The position numbers were made by a program, and so were the translations under genes. The notes below the pieces were generated by a model. It had not been told where the DNA came from, did not search any database, and worked only from the letters and a program-made list of their open reading frames with translations. A stretch of 64,000 bases of DNA, from positions 1 to 64,000 of the forward strand of contig CAKPRO010000004.1 in the NCBI GenBank assembly GCA_934182615.1. The letters run 5' to 3'. Of this stretch, positions 61,189-64,000 are shown one piece after another; positions within the stretch are counted from its first letter, which is position 1, and each line of letters starts with the position of its first letter. This DNA is from an uncultured Bacilli bacterium (GTDB lineage Bacteria > Bacillota_I > Bacilli_A > RF39 > UBA660).

Positions 61189-61780
61189 ATTCGACTTGAA
61201 CCGCTGTTATTTTTACAATTAGGCTTATACTTGGTAAATCACTATGTTCTTTATTATAATCAAAGGCACGATTGCCCCATTTAGTATCTTCAGCATCGTT
61301 TCCACTTTCATATGGCCAAGCAACATTTATAGTAATAGTGGCTTCTCCACCACCTTTGGAAATTATATCATTAGAAACATTAAAGTCTATGGTGAATGGA
61401 TAATCATTTTTTATTTTATTTATTATTTGTTCATCTGTTAGATTTAAATTTAATAAATTGTCTCCTAGTACAGTAGCTTTCTCTATTTCATATTTTATTC
61501 GAGCATCAGCCTCACCATTATTTGATGCCCTTAATACTTTTTGGTAATTTTCCATACCTGGATATAAGGAATCTATATTTATTTCGATGTATTCTTCTAC
61601 TGTTTCACCTGAGCCAACATCAAAATTAACATGCCAACTTCTTACTTTAGCGGTTATATTGTTCGATACTTTTGTAGAATAAATAAACCAAGCAAAACTA
61701 TTTGAGGCTAATGTTATGGCAAGTAAGAATATTGTTCTAAGACGAATTCTTCTTTTTCTTTTTTTCTTTTTGTCATTCAA
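61187..61780 (-). CDS. TasA-like secreted protein with SipW-type signal
   Basis: 197 aa from a TTG start at 61780 (GGTGAT four bases before; the nearest ATG is in another frame). Lys/Arg-rich start (KKKKRKRRIRLR), then a hydrophobic segment with ITLASNSFAWFIYSTKV, the typical cleavage area of SipW substrates. The mature beta-rich part (WHVNFDVGSGETVEEYIEI) resembles camelysin-type folds. Followed directly by the signal peptidase gene upstream in the operon, probably its processing enzyme. Confidence 0.83.
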   Translation of the reverse strand: MNDKKKKRKRRIRLRTIFLLAITLASNSFAWFIYSTKVSNNITAKVRSWHVNFDVGSGETVEEYIEINIDSLYPGMENYQKVLRASNNGEADARIKYEIEKATVLGDNLLNLNLTDEQIINKIKNDYPFTIDFNVSNDIISKGGGEATITINVAWPYESGNDAEDTKWGNRAFDYNKEHSDLPSISLIVKITAVQVE

Positions 61781-61793
61781 TAGTATCACCTAC

Positions 61794-62351
61794 TTAGACT
61801 TTTTTTTCTTTTCTTTCATCCACTATATCTATTACTTCCATTACCAGTAATATAGCAAATGGTACGAATACTACAAAGTAAAATCCATATGGATTATTTA
61901 CAATCTTACTTATTAAACTTAAAATTTTACCTTTATATACAACTTTACCTAATATTTGATTATCTTCTACTAACGGATCTTCAATATCATTAGCAATACC
62001 TTTGGTGTGAAAATATGATTTTCCTTGTTTTGATTCCTTTTTTATTACTCTATGGGTTACTATTTTGCCGGCGAAATCATCTTTATTTCCTAAGTATACA
62101 ACGTCATCGCCTACAACTATTTCTTTTGTATCAATATCTTTTGATATTACCATATCGTATACTTTATATTCTGGTTCCATACTTTCTGTTATAATTGTGT
62201 AGATACTATATCCTCCTAGTGAAAGTTTGTTATTTGATATTCTTTGTATAAAAATTATGCTAATTACTACCACTATGAACAAAGATATAATTGCTTTAAT
62301 AACCATTAATATTATTTTTAAGGCTTTATTGTTTCTTATTCTTTCTATCAT
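61794..62351 (-). CDS. SipW-type signal peptidase I
   Basis: 185 aa from ATG 62351 (GGTGAT four bases before). S26 family, ER/archaeal-like: catalytic Ser57 in IITESMEPEY and His100 in KIVTHRVI in place of the bacterial Lys. N-terminal helix (residues 12-35) and a second at the C-terminus (about 155-175). SipW of Bacillus uses the same Ser-His pair to process TasA. It shares an operon with the TasA-like gene and the DUF2357-like gene. Confidence 0.92.
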   Translation of the reverse strand: MIERIRNNKALKIILMVIKAIISLFIVVVISIIFIQRISNNKLSLGGYSIYTIITESMEPEYKVYDMVISKDIDTKEIVVGDDVVYLGNKDDFAGKIVTHRVIKKESKQGKSYFHTKGIANDIEDPLVEDNQILGKVVYKGKILSLISKIVNNPYGFYFVVFVPFAILLVMEVIDIVDERKEKKV

Positions 62352-62362
62352 ATTCATCACCA

Positions 62363-63478
62363 CTATATTTCTAATAATTTTATATTTTCTAAATATTTAT
62401 CCATATATTTTTTATAAATATCTTCAATTTGTTTCTCATTTACTACAGTTTTATATTTTACTATGCTATATTGTTTATCTATTAAATCTTTTAATTTCTT
62501 TTCGTCAATACTTGAATCTAGTGTCATAACTTTTTCAATCATATTGCCTACTAATTTTTCGGATAATTCTGTCTTATCTATTTTTTCTTCTGTTTTATCT
62601 ATAGAGTCTAGAACAAGATAATCAAGCAGGAAAGACTCATCAATTAGTTTTTTGATATTACCATCATCATAGTAATCTTTACTTCCTTTATCTTTCTTTG
62701 TATCATCTTCCATGTGTGATTGCATATAATTCCAAAGCTTTACAGCATATTGAAAGTTAACGTTTTTAAGTATTACATTAGTTTTTTTAATCGGAGATGT
62801 TACTAATGATATATGTTTTTTATCTATAGTCTGATAAACAGATGATGATGTTAGGTCTGATATTTGAGTTTCTAGTTTTTCTATTCTTTCTGATATAGTT
62901 AATCCTGACTCATCTTTATTACTTTTTTTATCATCTCTTTTAGAATTGATAGTCATATTGATATCTATATTTTCTTTACCAATATTGCTTTTAGCACTAT
63001 ATTCTAATGTTTTGTCATCTTTACTATAAGACTCTTCTACTAGATTACGCTTTTTTCTATCAATATAGAATTTCATATTTTTTATTAGACTATAGATAAA
63101 ACGATTCTCATATGTATCAAAGCTTTCTTCTTTATTGATATTTAATATTTTGCTAGGACGTACATCTCCTGTTTCTTTATTATAGTCTTGTATTAGATTA
63201 GTATTCTTTGATAAATGTTTAATGCTTTCTACTGTTACACGGCGAGCTAATTCTATTTTTACAATATCTTCTTCATTTACTATAAAACGGTTGGGATTTC
63301 TTAAAATATTGTCTAGATATCTTATGGTATCTTCCATTATTTCAAGCCATTCAAAGTTTGTATTTACTCTATCATATGCAGTCTTTACATGAAGATTAGA
63401 ATTTATGTTTTCGGAAAACTTATTATTTTTTTCATCATTTGTTTTAGTATATAAGTCTATTATTTCTAATTCTTTCAT
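62363..63478 (-). CDS. DUF2357-like protein (McrC-like partner), no visible nuclease
   Basis: 371 aa. A charged helical protein with the segment ESFDTYENRFIYSLIKN (DUF2357 has xTPENRFvk), no signal and no clear PD-(D/E)XK motif at the C-terminus. In the restriction type, DUF2357 proteins with a nuclease tail act with McrB-like AAA+ ATPases. Here the nuclease seems absent. It overlaps SipW at the stop, and the AAA+ gene is directly upstream. RBS AGGAGG. Confidence 0.65.
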   Translation of the reverse strand: MKELEIIDLYTKTNDEKNNKFSENINSNLHVKTAYDRVNTNFEWLEIMEDTIRYLDNILRNPNRFIVNEEDIVKIELARRVTVESIKHLSKNTNLIQDYNKETGDVRPSKILNINKEESFDTYENRFIYSLIKNMKFYIDRKKRNLVEESYSKDDKTLEYSAKSNIGKENIDINMTINSKRDDKKSNKDESGLTISERIEKLETQISDLTSSSVYQTIDKKHISLVTSPIKKTNVILKNVNFQYAVKLWNYMQSHMEDDTKKDKGSKDYYDDGNIKKLIDESFLLDYLVLDSIDKTEEKIDKTELSEKLVGNMIEKVMTLDSSIDEKKLKDLIDKQYSIVKYKTVVNEKQIEDIYKKYMDKYLENIKLLEI

Positions 63479-63488
63479 TGCACTCCTC

Positions 63489-64000
63489 CTATGTTAATTT
63501 TTTCAATCTAAGTAAATACTCTTCGCATTCTTTCATTTTTCCTTTACCAAATGTTTTGTCTAAGAATTCTATATATCCATCTATTTCATCTCTAATATAT
63601 GATATATTTAATTGCTCAAATTTTCTTAATATTTTTCTGGCTATAAAGTAGTCTACACCATCTACTTCATCACCACCACAGGCAACATATACTGGTACGA
63701 ACTTTTTCATATGGGCTACTATACGATTACCAAAAGCAATTCTAAAGTGTTTGATAACGTAATCATCCATTTCATTTATTTTATTTAATGTTTCTTCGGA
63801 TATTGGATTATCTTTCATTGCATCACTAAATAATTTATCTAAATATGAATAATTTATGTCTTGAGCCTCAGTATCTATTGGTTCAAATACCTGGCCTTTA
63901 TCATTAATATCTAGAGGCATAGCTCTATCATATACTTTATCTGTTACCATGAAGGTAGAGTCATCGTTATTGATTGTTCCAATGTACCATACGTTAGCAG
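63489..64000 (-). CDS. McrB-like AAA+ ATPase, C-terminal part (runs off right edge)
   Basis: The frame is open to base 64000; the visible part starts ANVWYIGTINNDDSTF, then MVTDKVYDRAMPLDINDKG, which is the sensor 1 strand (GTIN) and the DRA arginine-finger-like segment of McrB-type AAA+ enzymes. A helical C-terminal domain follows. Walker A and B are outside the window. RBS-linked to the DUF2357 gene ten bases away. Confidence 0.8.
   Translation of the reverse strand, partial: ANVWYIGTINNDDSTFMVTDKVYDRAMPLDINDKGQVFEPIDTEAQDINYSYLDKLFSDAMKDNPISEETLNKINEMDDYVIKHFRIAFGNRIVAHMKKFVPVYVACGGDEVDGVDYFIARKILRKFEQLNISYIRDEIDGYIEFLDKTFGKGKMKECEEYLLRLKKLT

Noticed and set aside
62363..63478. McrC-type restriction nuclease
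   Set aside because: I found no PD-(D/E)XK pattern in the C-terminal half, so a nuclease call is not supported.
1..64000. CRISPR array or prophage
   Set aside because: No evenly spaced short repeats with spacers and no phage structural genes were seen.

Overview
The window is strongly AT-rich, uses TGG for Trp and TGA as a stop, and carries SigA-type promoters, purine-rich ribosome binding sites, a T-box, sortase, YvcK/WhiA, RNase J, YtxH and a short conserved order (dnaD-nth, with a TseB-like gene before them). This points to a low-GC Bacillota or Mycoplasmatota-like bacterium, perhaps one of the uncultured gut Bacilli (RF39- or Erysipelotrichales-like). That placement is inference. Almost all genes lie on the minus strand. 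I see no prophage, CRISPR array, rRNA or insertion sequence; there is one tRNA gene.

Layout. 1-5.9 kb: a surface operon (thioester/Cna-B adhesin, sortase, membrane protein), an SPFH/NfeD pair, a secreted nuclease and a small repeat-domain protein. 5.9-10.4 kb: tRNA-Arg, folate salvage, ferredoxin, a two-component system and superoxide dismutase. 10.5-12.9 kb: three TasA/camelysin-like proteins, each with its own near-copied promoter. 12.9-19.8 kb: a nine-gene operon for an F1-like rotary ATPase. Its F1 head looks catalytically intact, but its c-type ring protein lacks the ion-binding carboxylate and no a subunit is present; two unknown proteins are added. 19.9-26 kb: a pilin-like membrane protein, a heterodimeric ABC exporter and MtaB. 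26-36.7 kb: Fic, AsnB, a BRO-N protein, a radical SAM protein, Nth, DnaD, TseB-like, lipoprotein, CCA enzyme, and ThrS behind a T-box.

36.7-46.4 kb: the most unusual signalling region. It holds a two-fold tandem module of an AMP-forming acyl ligase plus a 7-TM hybrid histidine kinase whose H-box His is Asn. The two kinases share a nearly identical 1.13 kb segment and differ only in the membrane sensor half. A WYL regulator and an HD-phosphohydrolase/kinase fusion follow. 46.4-60 kb: housekeeping genes (GNAT, U32 peptidase, WhiA, YvcK, SDR, envelope-associated small proteins, an RNase J with degenerate metal ligands, AlaS, a dNMP-kinase-like protein) and a candidate 290-nt noncoding RNA. 60-64 kb: a transglutaminase-like exported protein, then a TasA-like protein, a SipW-type signal peptidase, a DUF2357-like protein and a McrB-like AAA+ ATPase cut by the window edge.

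Two themes cross the window. First, surface protein export: three TasA-like proteins at 11-13 kb probably depend on a SipW-type peptidase such as the one at 62 kb, and the sortase serves the adhesin next to it. Second, a family of paired intergenic hairpins occurs at gene 3' ends at eight or more loci. Most carry a C facing T mismatch just inside the stem, and one subfamily shows compensatory base changes.
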